A stretch of 64,000 nucleotides of DNA from Neospora caninum Liverpool (GCF_000208865.1 NC_018392.1:2810793-2874792); one strand, 5' to 3'. Counted from the first letter of the stretch, positions 1 through 11,993 are shown. Numbers and translations are program-made. Notes: generated by a model from the sequence alone, not told the origin.

Positions 1-120
1 GCATGAATCCGTGCGCTTGTATCTCCCTCTGTTCGACGAAATGCATCTGCTCGCCATTTACCTGGAGGTGTCGGCACGTGTCGCCCTCGCCCACCTCCCC
101 CCCCCCCCCGTTCCGGTGAT

Positions 121-882
121 TCAGATCGAGATGTTTGTGTGGGAGCGACGACGCAGGACACTCTGTTTTCCACAACGCAGGCGAGCGTTTCCCCGCCGGG
201 CCGCACTCGCGGCAGAACGGTTCACAATTGTTTGTGTGCTTCCGCTCTCGTGCAGAAATTCCACAAAAAACAGAGGCGACTGTGTCGTCCTAAAATACAG
301 CTGGTCGTGGCGAACTGACCGATCAGTCGATGTCGCCCACGGCCTCCACGCAGCACGCATCCTTCTCGTCAGGGTTTGGCTGTCTTCCTTCGCGCTCGCC
401 ATCTCTGCTGCGGCTTGCCGTTCCACTTGAATAGCTCCATTTTCCGCAGTCTCCAGAGTGTTCGAGAACAAACCACTGGGGTTGCCGCGCAGCGAAGCGG
501 CGCCTAGTGCGCCTTCATCCTCAGAGGCTGCCAAAGGGCGTTTGCGTCGCCACGGGAGGGTTGCGTTCCGGCTCCTGCCCGCGCCGATTCCAGGACGAGA
601 GGCGCCCGGCCCCGCGCCATTCCAGAGAAGCGGAGGTGTATCCTGCGGCGCCCCTGGCAGCTCGGCCGTGGCCGTCCCGGTCGCCAAGGAGTCCCCGTGG
701 TTTCCCGCGGCGGCCAGGAAGTTGAAGAGACTGGCCGCGAGAGCAAGAGGAACGAGGAGCGCTTTGCGTGTGAACATCGGGGAAACGGAAAGGGAGGCAG
801 ACGGGTAGCGAGGCACCAAGGAAGAAAGAGCACCGAGAAGAGAGGACCCAGCAACGACTGCACACTTGCTTACGCGATTCAT
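121..882 (-). CDS. Possible secreted protein of unknown function
   Basis: An open frame runs leftward from an ATG at 882, or from a second in-frame ATG at 777. From the 777 ATG the protein begins MFTRKALLVPLALAASLFNF, a compact signal peptide with a plausible cleavage after LAAA. The 882 start adds another hydrophobic stretch (AVVAGSSLLGALSSLVP). The rest is low-complexity, rich in Ala, Gly, Arg and Pro, with no domain I recognise. The frame stays open to 121, but its last 50-60 residues look like translated noncoding DNA, so an intron or earlier end is possible and the gene may continue past the window edge. A (CA)n microsatellite lies just upstream (944-994). The signal peptide suggests entry to the secretory pathway; anything beyond that would be a guess. 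Confidence 0.42.
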   Translation of the reverse strand: MNRVSKCAVVAGSSLLGALSSLVPRYPSASLSVSPMFTRKALLVPLALAASLFNFLAAAGNHGDSLATGTATAELPGAPQDTPPLLWNGAGPGASRPGIGAGRSRNATLPWRRKRPLAASEDEGALGAASLRGNPSGLFSNTLETAENGAIQVERQAAAEMASAKEDSQTLTRRMRAAWRPWATSTDRSVRHDQLYFRTTQSPLFFVEFLHESGSTQTIVNRSAASAARRGNARLRCGKQSVLRRRSHTNISI

Positions 883-943
883 TCGGGCGCAGCGTAACCC
901 TGGGCCACGAGTCGCAGAGAGAGTAAATGCGAGAGAATCAATC

Positions 944-948
944 CGCGT

Positions 949-994
<46 letters not shown>
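944..994. repeat. (CA)n microsatellite
   Basis: About 25 uninterrupted CA dinucleotides, 60 bp upstream of the first ATG of the leftward gene at 121-882. It probably lies in that gene's leader or promoter. Confidence 0.95.
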
Positions 995-996
<2 letters not shown>

Positions 997-3900
997 GGTT
1001 CCAATCGCCAGAGAGTGGATGAGGTCACCTCAGTGTACGCTGCCGATCGTGCGAGACAGAAGCAAGGCGCGCCGCGCCAACGCTTCCGTTTTTTCAGAGT
1101 GTGGGAAAATGGCCTGTTTGGTGGTCACCTTGTGCGGAGGCAAACGGCCGATTTGGAAGGAAAACTGGCAACTGCTCGCTCTCCATACACCGGGGAACGG
1201 CACAGAGAGAGCTTTGGCCGGGCATGCGTCTGATAATGGAAGCGAGGACGATAGGAGAAACACACACAGAAAATGCAGCGTCTGTAAGAAAGGAGCAGCC
1301 TTAGGAGAACATGCGGCTGAGTCCTGTAGTTGTATGTTTGCCGTTTTGAGTGCTATGGCAACAGCACGACGGTTCCGTGCACGCAGTGTGCCCAGATTTT
1401 TGGGCGTCGTTCCAACACCACTCCAGCAGGTACGCTTCTCCTCCTCTCGTCACTCCTCGTGAAAGAAAAGAATGGAAGAATCGAGGGGGTTTCAGCTTTT
1501 TGCGGCTTTGGCAAGCGGATCGGTCACGCCCATGATGCGGTGCATCGAAAACTGGCAGCGATCGTGGGAAAAAGGAGGGCGAGGCGCACATCGCAGAATC
1601 CACAGGCAGAGCCTGAATGCGAAACTATATATACAAAGTACAGACACCAGTTTGGGGTCTTCTGCATCAAGGAGAAAATCGAGGCTCTGTGCTGCTCGAC
1701 AAGACAACAAAACCGCCCAGTTATGCGCTTCGTGTGTGGACACTTGACACACGCAGCGCATGCTTAATGTGTCAGCCGGTTTTGCCCGCGACGCTGCTCT
1801 TTTGCATGCCTCGAGAGACACGTCCGAGGCAACCAGCTGATCGTATCTCAGCAGTATCTCTGTTCGACAAAAATGTAACCAGATAGCGGTATGTCATTCT
1901 GATTCCTATATGTGGTGGATGACGGGTATTTCTATGAAGCGTTGGGCAGCGTAGCCATCCCCGTAACTGCGTTTAAGAAGACGACTCCAGGTTCTTTTTT
2001 CTTTCTGGGGTACAGAACCCGTTACGGACGCAGCTTCACACACCGCTGCCTCACGGCCTAGTCGACTGCCTTTAGAGCGTGGTGGTCTGTTTTTAAAGCA
2101 GAAGGCAGATGTTGTGTGGCCTTTCCAATGACGCAAAATGACGACACCTGGCAGATTCCTGTGGGCCATTTGCTTCGTTTTCCCAAAGCTCCGGACAGGC
2201 TGTATCAACGGAATGCCCCTCCATTCCTAGATGTATATAGAGCGAGTTATCAACCCAAGACAAAGGTGAGAACGCTTGACTGAGGCATATTTCCTGAGTA
2301 CGATCAGGCGTGGATGAGAAGTCTCCCGGTCGCTGAGCGAACCGGTGGCATAACTAACTTCTGTGGTTTTCGTTTCGTGAACGCCAATCGAGATAGTCGT
2401 TGATGCGTAGTGTACAATCGCTTTCCTACTCAACCTTTCTCTGCGAGCCTTGTGGTCCGCCTAGCTGCAGCCGTCAGTGAAAAAGCGGGTGTGGAGATAC
2501 GCATTCGTGGTACGTGCCTTGCCATCATGTGACGCGTGTGCGGTGGTTCAGCAGACAAAGCGGTTGAGAAGCCAACGCGCGGTACGTGTGTTCCATACTC
2601 AGCAGTCGCCACTAACTTTCCGCGAAACACGAAGCTACCTTATTCTGGCGGTCCAAAGTAGAATGGCTCAGTTCAAAATCTCGTTCCCGGAGGAGCAGGC
2701 TTCGCACAAAAGCTTTCGTATGTAGCTAAGTATATGCAGGAAATTCGGTCAGGTAGCCTGTCTATGACAGGGGAGACGGCATGGAAGGTTTTCCCCCACA
2801 CAAAGCATCTCGGCATTTCCGCGTAGATGACTTTTGCTCGCTCGCTGCAGTCTACGGAATGCGCAAAATCGTTCACTTCAAGAAGGAAATCGTCCCTAGC
2901 AACGATAGCAGTGAGCATGCGCGATGGAATATGCCTGGCTACGTGTTTTCGCCACTGATGTTCTCATAATACCGGGCCCCGGTACTGGTAGCATGAACTC
3001 GGTCCGTTCCGCGAGCACACACTTCGCCCCGACGACCAGCCCTCCCCAAACAGCGAACCTCTGCGTATGGCCGAGATGCAGCGGCCAGTCACTGCGGATG
3101 TTTATGCTCTGCGTTCGCTCCCACAGGCCCGAACCCCTTTCTTCACTTTGGTCTCTCGGGGGCTACGTTTGCTCCTGATCGAAGGACTTTCTGTAGCCCC
3201 AGTCGTCTGCTGGGGCGTTCCCCAACGAGCCTACATTTGATAAACGAGCTCCTTGGAGCGTCGTTTTCACGGTGAGCTCAGGTGACTCGGAGCCTAGCTC
3301 CGTTTCGTAGGAAGAGGTTAGCATAGCGTCTATCGCGGCTGGGACCGTACCTGTACGAGATGATATCCTACTAGCCGCAGGGTGTAAGGAGTACTATTAC
3401 TGCGCGCACTGCGGAACACGGAGCAACAGCGTTGAAGCATAAATCTCAGCTGCAGTCAGCCTTTCCAGGGCCCTTTCCTGCTTATCTCACGTGCGTGTGG
3501 CTCTGAGAGGACAAAACGCTACGTTGTCGTGAAGGATTCAGAGCGTCAGTGTGTGAATTTCCTCATCGACTACGCTGGTAGCTGGCTAAGTATCGGTGCT
3601 CAGCAGTGACTTCGCACAACATCACGCGAAACTCACGAGCGAGCTGGTGCAGCCAGCTACTCTAGGAGTACAGACCTGGTATACCGAGCTCTCCGGTCGA
3701 GGAAAGGGGGGTCGAACCTGCTCACGTTCCGAGCTGCGTCGTGTCTGACGGGAAACACTCTATCGCTCTCTTGAGCACAAGACACCTTTTCGGCAGGCTG
3801 GTCTGCAACTCCACGCGATCGCTCGTGCCACAAATTCAACTGTCCACGCCGGCTTTCTCAACAGACCACGCCTCCTCTGGCGTTCGATGATCACTGGTTG

Positions 3901-5305
3901 TGCCCCATAGTGAGGATCAAAACTGATTGTTTCCGACTCGTGGTTGCGACGGTGGTGCAGATGATTAGCTGCAACGCTGTACCAATTCAAAAAATTAAGT
4001 GAGCGTCGCACCGAGATCAAACCCGGAACGCCGGTCAGCCATCAAAGTCGGGTTCCACTCACAAAACCACACCTGGTACAAAAGTTACGGAAACGGGAAG
4101 GTGTGCGGTGCTGCATTCCGGGATACGGGTGAAGAGCCTCACGGAAGGAACTTGTAGCGCCAAAAGTTCGATTCAACAAGGAACGGTTTCCGCAATTCTT
4201 TACCGTAAACCCACGCCAGCCCTTCTGTATCCGGTCTCAAAAGCGATGCCTTGGCTCTCCTGTTGCACTGGTGGCAATCAGAAAGGCCTGGAAAATGCAT
4301 CTCTCTTGAAAGTTCAATCAACAATTGACAGTCGTTTTGCGACAGCCGATATCCCCTGAAGTCATTAGCGAAGCCGGAGCGAACTGTAGCGACCTGTTTG
4401 TCAGGCAGCCCCGATTCTTCATGCTCCGATGTGCAGAAGCGTGGCAGTCGAGTAACCGAGGAATTACTGACGAGCCGTCGACGGAAAGTGATATCAGTGG
4501 CAGAAAAATCAACGGAATCAACGAGAAGCAGTTCTTTCATGCCGGGGTTTGTCGTTCCCGTGGAGACGACAGTCAGGCACTTTCTTTGCACATGCGTTTG
4601 CTCTGCATGCAGAACTTCGAGACGTTTCCAAACACACGTTTGCATTCAGTGGAATGTGTTTTATTTTCGTCAGGAGCAGCCAGATGAAGCGGCGGATATC
4701 ACCAGACGCGGTCCACCTCATTTCCTGGACGATCTCTGTTAGCCACACTTGCCAGGCTAAGCAGCTGACTGGAATCAGGCATTCTCGACCGCGGACGTTT
4801 TATTGTTCGACTGCTGTCTGCCTTCCATTCAGGAAGCTTTGCAGCCGAAAACCTCGTTGGCGTCATCGCCCAAATCCACGCCTAGTTCATCGCACCTTCT
4901 CCTTTGTCCGCCAACCTCCACGAAGTGGAACATTCGCGCGAGTCTCCATCTGCTTCAGTTCTGTACATCGGAAAGAACGACTCTCTCCTGTTGACCCCGA
5001 AACTGATCGGTAGGATAGCCAGGATGAATTCCTGAGGTTGAAAATGCTGGAAGGGGCTTTTAAAGTGTGTGTTTCCCTTCTCGTCCCTGCACCGTCACCG
5101 CTGTGTGGGCCAGTTCCTGCGAGCCGCGAATCGGCGTCTCTGGACTCTGTCTAACCCCGTGAAGAGCTTAGAAGGAAGAAGCGTCCACCAAAGTCCGAGA
5201 ACAAGAAACGGTGTGAGAGGAGCGTCCAGCTCCTCAGTCCTGAGAACCTGCTGTCCTTCCTGGCGAGCTCGCGTGGCCCTAAAGCTCGCCTGACCAGCTT
5301 CTCGC
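995..5305. other. Intergenic region, no gene supported
   Basis: Frames on both strands are short, overlap each other and lack recognisable domains. I see no tRNA-like cloverleaf or long repeat. The part next to 5305 is the 3' flank of the EGF-protein gene; the part next to 995 is upstream of the leftward secreted ORF. The composition is more even than in the pyrimidine-rich leaders elsewhere in the window. Confidence 0.6.
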
Positions 5306-7636
5306 TTAACCCCAGAACGAGGGCCGCGTGTCCATGGCATACGACTGCCGTGTTGCCAAGCTTTGACGAACACCTCCCTGCGGCATCCCGGGATTCATCA
5401 TAGGCTGCTGCTGCTGCCCATACATCTGCGGTCCCATGTAGGGTCCGCCAGGAGGCGGCCGCGGTTCCTCCTCCTCGTCGGATCTGGATCTCCCCGCGTA
5501 CGCGAGGACGCCTAAGAGGAGAATGCTCCCAACAACGCATCCAGCGATCATGACAGTGGACACCCCTTCGTCTCCTTCGGTCGCGTCACTGGACGTGTCG
5601 CTGTCGCTGTCGAGGTCGTCGTCACTCGTTGCACGGACGCACCGCAGTTTCCCGTAGACTGTCTGAAGAGAATACTCCGGGTTGCAAGTGCACGTATAAC
5701 TGTCCTTGGTAGGGACGCACAGGGAGACAGCTTCAGGTTTCCCACAGGGGTCTCCGATGCAGCTGTTGGGTAGGGCACAGAGCTGGGTATTGTCCGACTG
5801 GGTCCGCAGTTCATAGCCCGAGTTGCAAATACACGTATACCCGTCTCCAGAGGAATTCACCTGGCACTCGGAGACGGCGTCCGAACTCCCGCAGGGATTC
5901 ACCGAGCAGGCGTCGGCTTTGTGGCACATTCGCGTGCCTTTCACGTATTTAAGCAGATAGCCGGCCTTGCATTGACAGTCCCATTTCCCGTCCGACACTT
6001 TCTCGCAGCGAGTCACCCCTTCAATCGCTCCGCAGTTTTCCTCGCATTCCGACTTCAAAACGCAAGTGTCCTCCCCGCTCGAACTCCTGGAGAGGATGGC
6101 TTCTGCTGAGCACTCACAAGTGTAGGCTTGGCCGTTCGTCGAGCAATTTTCGACTGCCTCGTCGACGCCACACTTGCCAAGTTGACACGGATCTCCGAAA
6201 ACGCACTTTTTTGCCCCCGTCGAATCCGGCACCACCGAATAGCCGGAGGCGCAAACGCATCCATACGTATTTCCGTCCACGAAGCACTGTCTCACAGCAT
6301 TCGAAGGCCCGCACGGATCTTTCAGGCAGGGGTCTTTCCGGAGGCATTTGATTTGGCTGGTGTCTTCATCCACGCCAACCTCTGCGATGTCTGAGCAGAC
6401 GCATGCGTATGTGCCATCCGATTTATTGACGCATTGTTTTACCAGCTCCGCAGCACCACAGGGGTCATACGAACACGGGTTTTTCGCGCATTTTTTGTCG
6501 CCTTCGTCGGTAACCACTTGGACGTATCCTTTCTGGCAATTGCAGGTGTAATCTAGATCGTTGGAGATGCAGTCGTAGACAGCATTGGCGTCTCCGCACG
6601 GGTTGTTCTTGCACCAATCCTGCTTTTCGCACTTTGTTCCATTGGAGACGTACCCGTCCTTGCAGATGCACTCATACGCGCCGCTGTCGAAACTGACGCA
6701 GTCGTCGACGATCGCGTCCGAACCACACGGCGCGGCACGGCAACTGTCCGCTTTCTCCACGCATCGCGCATACCCCCGAGAAGTGTCCTGGGTATAGCCC
6801 GCTGGACAGCTACAGACGTAAGAGGAGCCCATGCGGGAACACGTTCCAGGTGAACACGGAGACGAGTAGCATGGATCGCTCTCGCAAGTTCTTCCGTCGC
6901 CGATGTATCCGGGGTTGCAGTAGCAGAAGACGCCACCTTCGCCAGCTTGGATCTCCTTACAGCTGCCGTTTTTCGAACACTCCGTGCCGCGCTTGTCACA
7001 GGAACATCTCCCGTTAGCGTAGTCATCATGGTAGAAAACGCAGTTGCCGCTGTTCCACGTCGCGCACCAAGCGCCTCCGCAGGAGCCATGTGCGCACATC
7101 GTTTTGCTGCAGCAACTCCCCGAGGGGCAGAACCGCCACGGCCCGATACCGTCGAAGGATCGATCGGCGCAGGGGCCTCCTACGTACGTGAACCGACACA
7201 ACCACGAATTATCTGTCGGCGGCTGCGTGACTTCGAATTCCGCGAAGGAGACAGCGTTGTCTGCGGGAACGTGAACAAGCGCCTTGTCGTCCCCCGATGC
7301 ACCGGTTTCTCCCGACGGGTTCAGTGCGACTGCCGAAGCAGACGGATGAGCAATCGAGCGGATGCATGGGATAAAGGGAAGGAGGAACAAGATGGAATGC
7401 TGAGACAAGACGATACTGCGTAAGATGGAAAGGGAGACGTGAGGTGCGGCAGAGGGAGTCTGCTCAGGGAAGAGCGTTGCCATGGACCCCGACGCGTGGA
7501 GAGACAGAAGGAAGAGAGAGCTTGAGAGAAGAAGAACAAGACAGTGCCGAAACCTGTAGGTCTGGATGCGCGGTGAGGCGGAACAGAACGCTCGGCCTTG
7601 CTTACGGAGCGAGGTTTGCAGCTGGAACCTCGGCAT
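5306..7636 (-). CDS. EGF-repeat type I transmembrane protein, microneme-like
   Basis: Starting at the ATG at 7636 the product is 776 residues; a second in-frame ATG at 7483 would give 725. The upstream extension to 7696 opens with TTG and is not a start. A hydrophobic stretch (CLVLLLSSSLFLLSLHASG) acts as signal peptide from the first start; another (SILFLLPFIPC) would serve from the second. A Cys-rich module follows, then about ten EGF-like domains, most with the pattern C-x3-PCG-x2-AV-x2-C, an aromatic residue, CxC and a closing Cys. Next come an acidic Asp/Ser spacer, one membrane span (VSTVMIAGCVVGSILLLGVL) and a 61-residue tail that is acidic, then Pro/Gln/Gly/Met-rich, ending SFWG. This matches coccidian microneme adhesins such as the MIC7/8/9/12 group: surface-displayed EGF arrays with an IAGxxxG span of the kind cut by surface rhomboids, and a tail Trp near the C-terminus. 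Microneme location and adhesion are inferred. I cannot say which MIC gene it matches. Confidence 0.85.
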   Translation of the reverse strand: MPRFQLQTSLRKQGRAFCSASPRIQTYRFRHCLVLLLSSSLFLLSLHASGSMATLFPEQTPSAAPHVSLSILRSIVLSQHSILFLLPFIPCIRSIAHPSASAVALNPSGETGASGDDKALVHVPADNAVSFAEFEVTQPPTDNSWLCRFTYVGGPCADRSFDGIGPWRFCPSGSCCSKTMCAHGSCGGAWCATWNSGNCVFYHDDYANGRCSCDKRGTECSKNGSCKEIQAGEGGVFCYCNPGYIGDGRTCESDPCYSSPCSPGTCSRMGSSYVCSCPAGYTQDTSRGYARCVEKADSCRAAPCGSDAIVDDCVSFDSGAYECICKDGYVSNGTKCEKQDWCKNNPCGDANAVYDCISNDLDYTCNCQKGYVQVVTDEGDKKCAKNPCSYDPCGAAELVKQCVNKSDGTYACVCSDIAEVGVDEDTSQIKCLRKDPCLKDPCGPSNAVRQCFVDGNTYGCVCASGYSVVPDSTGAKKCVFGDPCQLGKCGVDEAVENCSTNGQAYTCECSAEAILSRSSSGEDTCVLKSECEENCGAIEGVTRCEKVSDGKWDCQCKAGYLLKYVKGTRMCHKADACSVNPCGSSDAVSECQVNSSGDGYTCICNSGYELRTQSDNTQLCALPNSCIGDPCGKPEAVSLCVPTKDSYTCTCNPEYSLQTVYGKLRCVRATSDDDLDSDSDTSSDATEGDEGVSTVMIAGCVVGSILLLGVLAYAGRSRSDEEEEPRPPPGGPYMGPQMYGQQQQPMMNPGMPQGGVRQSLATRQSYAMDTRPSFWG

Positions 7637-10200
7637 TGTCGTGGGGAAAGTGAAGAGGGAAAAAACACGCCAAGACGTCGACACGAAATACACCAAGCCT
7701 CGATTCAGTTAGCGCCGTTCGAATGATGCCATGAAGAAAACGGGTTGGCGTCCCTCTCTGGCCCACGTTGTCGTCTCCGACAGCGGCAGACCCCACACCA
7801 GCAGATACCAGCGTGCGCTACAAAAAGAAATTATTCCTTTAGCCGAATCGAGTTCGGAAGACATCTGTGCGGACGACGGGTTCCTCCACGTTTCTTGCAG
7901 GTGCCCGTGGGTCGGAGTCTTCACGGACGTGGCGTCCCTGTCGCTATGCACCAGAAACCGAGCACTATACGTGGCACAGCCAAGAGAAGGATGTCAAACA
8001 CAGAGCCAACTTTCACTGCACATGCCTCTTTGGACGAAAGGCACGTCGAAGGGAACTCGAGGAAGCGGACTTGGTATGCATAAACACGCGAGGACTGGAA
8101 GATGCAGAGCCGAAACTGTGCCGTGTGTGGAGTTGTCCCCAAAAAACCTAGGGAAGGATCGATTGAGGAGCGCAGCACCGAGTGATCCTCGAGTTTTTTC
8201 CCCAGGAAGATTCGCTTGGATAGACATCTTTTCTCTGTTTTGCCTCTCTGTCGGCAAGGTCTCCGGTCTCTGCCCTCAGAACCCGTGTTTGAAACCTCAA
8301 CTAGCTGTCAAGTGACACGACTGTACCGGACCGAGGACGACGGGGGAGCGCAAGCTAGCGACGACTCAAGCAGATGTGCCATGCTTCCGGGGTCATGTCA
8401 ATGCGCTGAAAGCACCTCACTGGACAAGGTTCGGAGAGTGGCGTTCCGTCCTGTCACGCTTCCCCGTGAATCTCGGTCTTTTCTCCGAGAAAGGGTCGTT
8501 TCCTGCTCCGAGTTTTCCTCGGTTCACTTTTCCTCTAGCAGGAGGCACCTGCCATTGCGGCGTCGCGGGTTCCCGGACAGGAACGTCGAAACGCCGCGAA
8601 ACGGCGTGAGGACCGCTTCTTCCGCCGCGCAACAGAAACAAATGAGGGTTTTGGGTTCAACTCGTCCTACAGGCGTGCCTCCTGCTCTCTTCTGGGGTTT
8701 TTATTTGTCTTGAACTAGGCGTGCCCCTCCTCCTGACTGTGGTGCGAATGAAAAATGCCGCACAGACCTCCCGCTACAAACTGGGGAAACGGGGTGCTCG
8801 CCCCGCGCCAAACCACGGATCCCGGCCCTTGCTCGTCTACTTCTGTTGACCTTGAGACAGAAAAACGTCTTTAACCTGTTTGCGGCGGTCTCGTCTTCCT
8901 AGATAACGCGTCCACAGGTTAAACTCAGCTAAATTCGCTCTCGTTTCCAGGTGCCTCCACGCCTTTTTCAGGGGAGCTACCGGCAGGTACACCAGGCAGC
9001 ACCACGGGAGATAAGCGGACTTGTACTAGGGTTGGAACCCCCGCTCTTCTCCATACTCTTGCCAGTTTATTACGGAACAGTGCTGCCCTCCTCCAGTTAG
9101 TTCATGGGTCTCAATCAGACCCCAAGTCACAGGTGACATCGATTGCCTTCCACTTACTTCCCTTCGCCAGGGAAAGCGCAGGTTCATGGTTGTTCGTTTA
9201 AACGTGTACCAGACTTTTACGTCGCCTCGTAGGCACACCAGTTGTCGAACAGTAATGTTCGGGCAGAAATGTCGCACCCGGAGGCGGACTGAAAATGAAA
9301 GTTCCGCGTACTGCCGTTTCAAAAAGTTTCTTGTGCTAAAAAGGAGGAAACTCGGCCCCGTGGCTGAAAACCTTCCTATCAAACTCGTCGCAGTACTCTA
9401 AGGTGATAGAGGTGACACATCGGTTGGTACAGAATATCCTACCCAACACGAATTAACTGAGGTAAATCATACAGGGTTGAACTGTGCGTTAGTTTCAATG
9501 CCCAAAGACACTTCTGAACCCCAAATACAGACTGGTACAAAGAAGTTACCATATCCTCCATACAAAACCGGCATTTACGAACGTAGGATCATAGCTTACC
9601 ATGTATTGTTACTATCAAATTTTAAGTAGATATTGTGTCTGTACAAACGATCCGCGATCCAGCACATGGCGAGGACAAATGGGACCGTCTCACCTGCCAA
9701 CGTTCAGCTATACGCGCAGAACTGGACGCCTCTGTAGAGACGCCTTCCCAGGCAGACATTGCCCAATCGACGGTCCCGCGCTCTCTCGCAGTCACAAGAA
9801 CCTGAGGTTCCGGGGCTTTCTTTTAGTAATCTCCTGCAGGCTGGACGTACGCGTTACTTGTAAACGAGGGACACGCCACTCCCTTTCGCGCGAATTCCAA
9901 GGCGCGACAGAGTAACTGCAACAGCAAAACTAACGGGAGATGACAGCATTTTGCAGCTGCGGCGTCCACTGTCCCAGCCACGAGAACCGCCCCCCGACAA
10001 CACAGAGCAGCCAAGACCCAGAGAGGCTGCACACCTGAACGCGTTTTCTGGAAACTTTTTCTTCCCGTTCTAGAAATTCTCTACGGAGAGGCTGTTTGCG
10101 CAATATTGCACTCAAACAGTTATGTCTCTGGCCTGTGTAAACAGGAGGTGAGGGCGTGTTGAGTCTCTCTGTGATCGAACACTCGTCGGCCGTCGAAAGT
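7637..10200. other. Intergenic region upstream of the EGF gene
   Basis: This holds the presumed promoter and leader of the leftward EGF-protein gene. A forward 194-codon frame (7731-8315) begins with ATG but has no domain or coding character I trust. A relatively AT-rich stretch near 9400-9650 differs from its surroundings (see findings). Otherwise I see nothing. Confidence 0.5.
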
Positions 10201-11689
10201 TTCACAGTAGAAAGCAAACGTTGAATATGGATGCCGTGTATGAGTGTTTCAGACCTGGAGCTGTGGAGCTGGTGTTCGTCAACTTCTCTTTTCTACCTTT
10301 TGTAGTTGTCTGTCGACCTTCAGACACCCCGGGGAGGCTGTTCCCCGGCAGACGAAACAAAACACTTCTCTTTCTGGGGATTCCTTTCTTTCCGTTCCCG
10401 TGCCAACGAACTCTCCTGCGGTCTCTCGGACAAGCGACATTTTTGATGGGCTCGGCCGCCCTCCGGCCTCAGATGAGCAACCGTCGTTTTTGCCAAAATT
10501 CTCTGGCGAAGCGAACCTCCCGGCCGGGTCTTTTTTTATGACGGAAGAGAAACACTCTAGGAGCGGCTTTGCCGATGTGTCACCTGCAAATTCACTCGAA
10601 AACGGGAAAAACCGAGAAGCCGTGTCGTGGTCTCGACACCCGTTCAGGTTTTTTTTCACTCCCGAGAATGGCCGAGAAAACCAGGGAACTGTCTTCCCGG
10701 TTTGAGGCGGCGGAGTTTTCGTGGACCACAGTTAGGCAGCGCTCTACTCGCTGGCTCTTTGCGAGAGAGACGACCGGCGCTCCAGCTGTGTCTTCTCTCC
10801 GATCCTCAAAAACGCGAAACGTGCTGGCATGCACCAGCGATTCAAGTCGCCTTTTCTCCGTGCCACACTTCTTTCTTGACCCTTCCGCGATCGTCTCAAT
10901 ATAAACACCGTCCCGGCTCCTTTTCCAGAAAACCGACTTCGTCCCGTGCGCAGGTCGGCGCTTACACTTGCGCCGCGCGAGTTTCTCTCCGCCTCACTCT
11001 CGTTTTTCCCCGGGCGTTCGACGGAGATAACGCAGAGAGAGGCGAAGCGACCATTCATCCCTAATCTTCTCGCTGACGAGATCTCTCGAGTCTACACACA
11101 CTGCGCCGGGAAAAAGTCGCGTGTCCTCGGTCTCGCTGCGCGGCGGACCTCGGCGGAGAAACGGCGTCAAGCTCGGCCGATAGCGCCGCCAGAAAGTTCG
11201 TGTGCTAGCTGTCCCCTCTCGTTTTCTGTCGAGCTCGTCTTTCTTTTTCTCAAGAAGCCCCACGAGAAGGGAGCGCGATCGTGTCCTGCCTTTCCTCGGA
11301 GAGAGGAACGAACGCCTCGCCCCGTCGAGTCTAGGTTGGTTCGTTCCAGCGGCAGCCGCGAGAGAGTCCAGTCGTCTCGGCCCTTTCTCCCCATCTCCTT
11401 GGAACTTCCGTCCAACCCATCACACTTTTTACTCGCTTCTCGGCGACAGGAGCGCCGTCGCTCTTCTCTGGGGAGGCACGCGCAAGCCAGAGGCAAGAAC
11501 TCCACGCCCCCGCTCCGGAAAAAATCTGTTCGTCTTTCCGTCTCTCCGCAAAAACGCAGGAGCTCCGAGTCCTTGCCTGTCTTTCAAGAAAGGGCCGAAA
11601 GGTTCTTCCTGCGTAGCGAATTCGAATGAGGCCGCGTTCTGCGGAGCTGTCACGCGGACGTTTCCCAGGGGCTCGACCCGTATTCAAAA
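10201..11689. other. Pyrimidine-rich block, possible forward-strand leader
   Basis: The plus strand is rich in TTC, TCT and CGT runs, the composition seen in this window just upstream of forward genes (for example 38.45-39.6 kb before the rhomboid gene). The longest forward frame here, 10946-11629, starts with GTG rather than ATG and is Arg/Ser-rich filler. The block may be the leader of a rightward transcript, a noncoding RNA or plain low-complexity DNA. Confidence 0.35.
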
Positions 11690-11993
11690 TACTGTTTTGT
11701 GTTTCACTAGAAATACGCAAGGCACAACGTTGAGGTACAAGAAGGCCACCGCGTTCGGACAAAAAGAATGGAGAGATAGGTTGCATCCACGTGCAGAGAT
11801 GTGCCCACGTGTGTGGGTGTTTGTACGTCTGCACGAGTATCTACTGTTTTGTGTTTCACTAGAAATACGCAAGGCACAGCGTTGAGGTACAAGAAGGCCA
11901 CCGCGTTCGGACAAAAAGAATGGAGAGATAGGTTGCATCCACGTGCAGAGATGTGCATACGTGTATGGGTGTTTGTACGTCTGCACTAGTATC
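11690..11993. repeat. 152-bp tandem duplication (two copies)
   Basis: Copy 1 is 11690-11841 and copy 2 is 11842-11993. Both begin TACTGTTTTGTGTTTCACTA and end near a GTATCT. They differ at only a handful of positions (for example GCCCACGTGTG against GCATACGTGTA), so the duplication looks fairly recent. Neither copy encodes anything recognisable. Confidence 0.93.

Noticed and set aside
4139..4645. 168-codon reverse frame with ATG
   Set aside because: Overlaps similar-length frames on the other strand and has no domain or signal; insufficient support.
7731..8315. 194-codon forward frame with ATG
   Set aside because: Lies in the probable promoter of the EGF gene and shows no domain, signal or repeat; I cannot separate it from chance.
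10946..11629. 227-codon forward frame
   Set aside because: Start codon is GTG, composition is Arg/Ser filler of a pyrimidine-rich leader, no domain.
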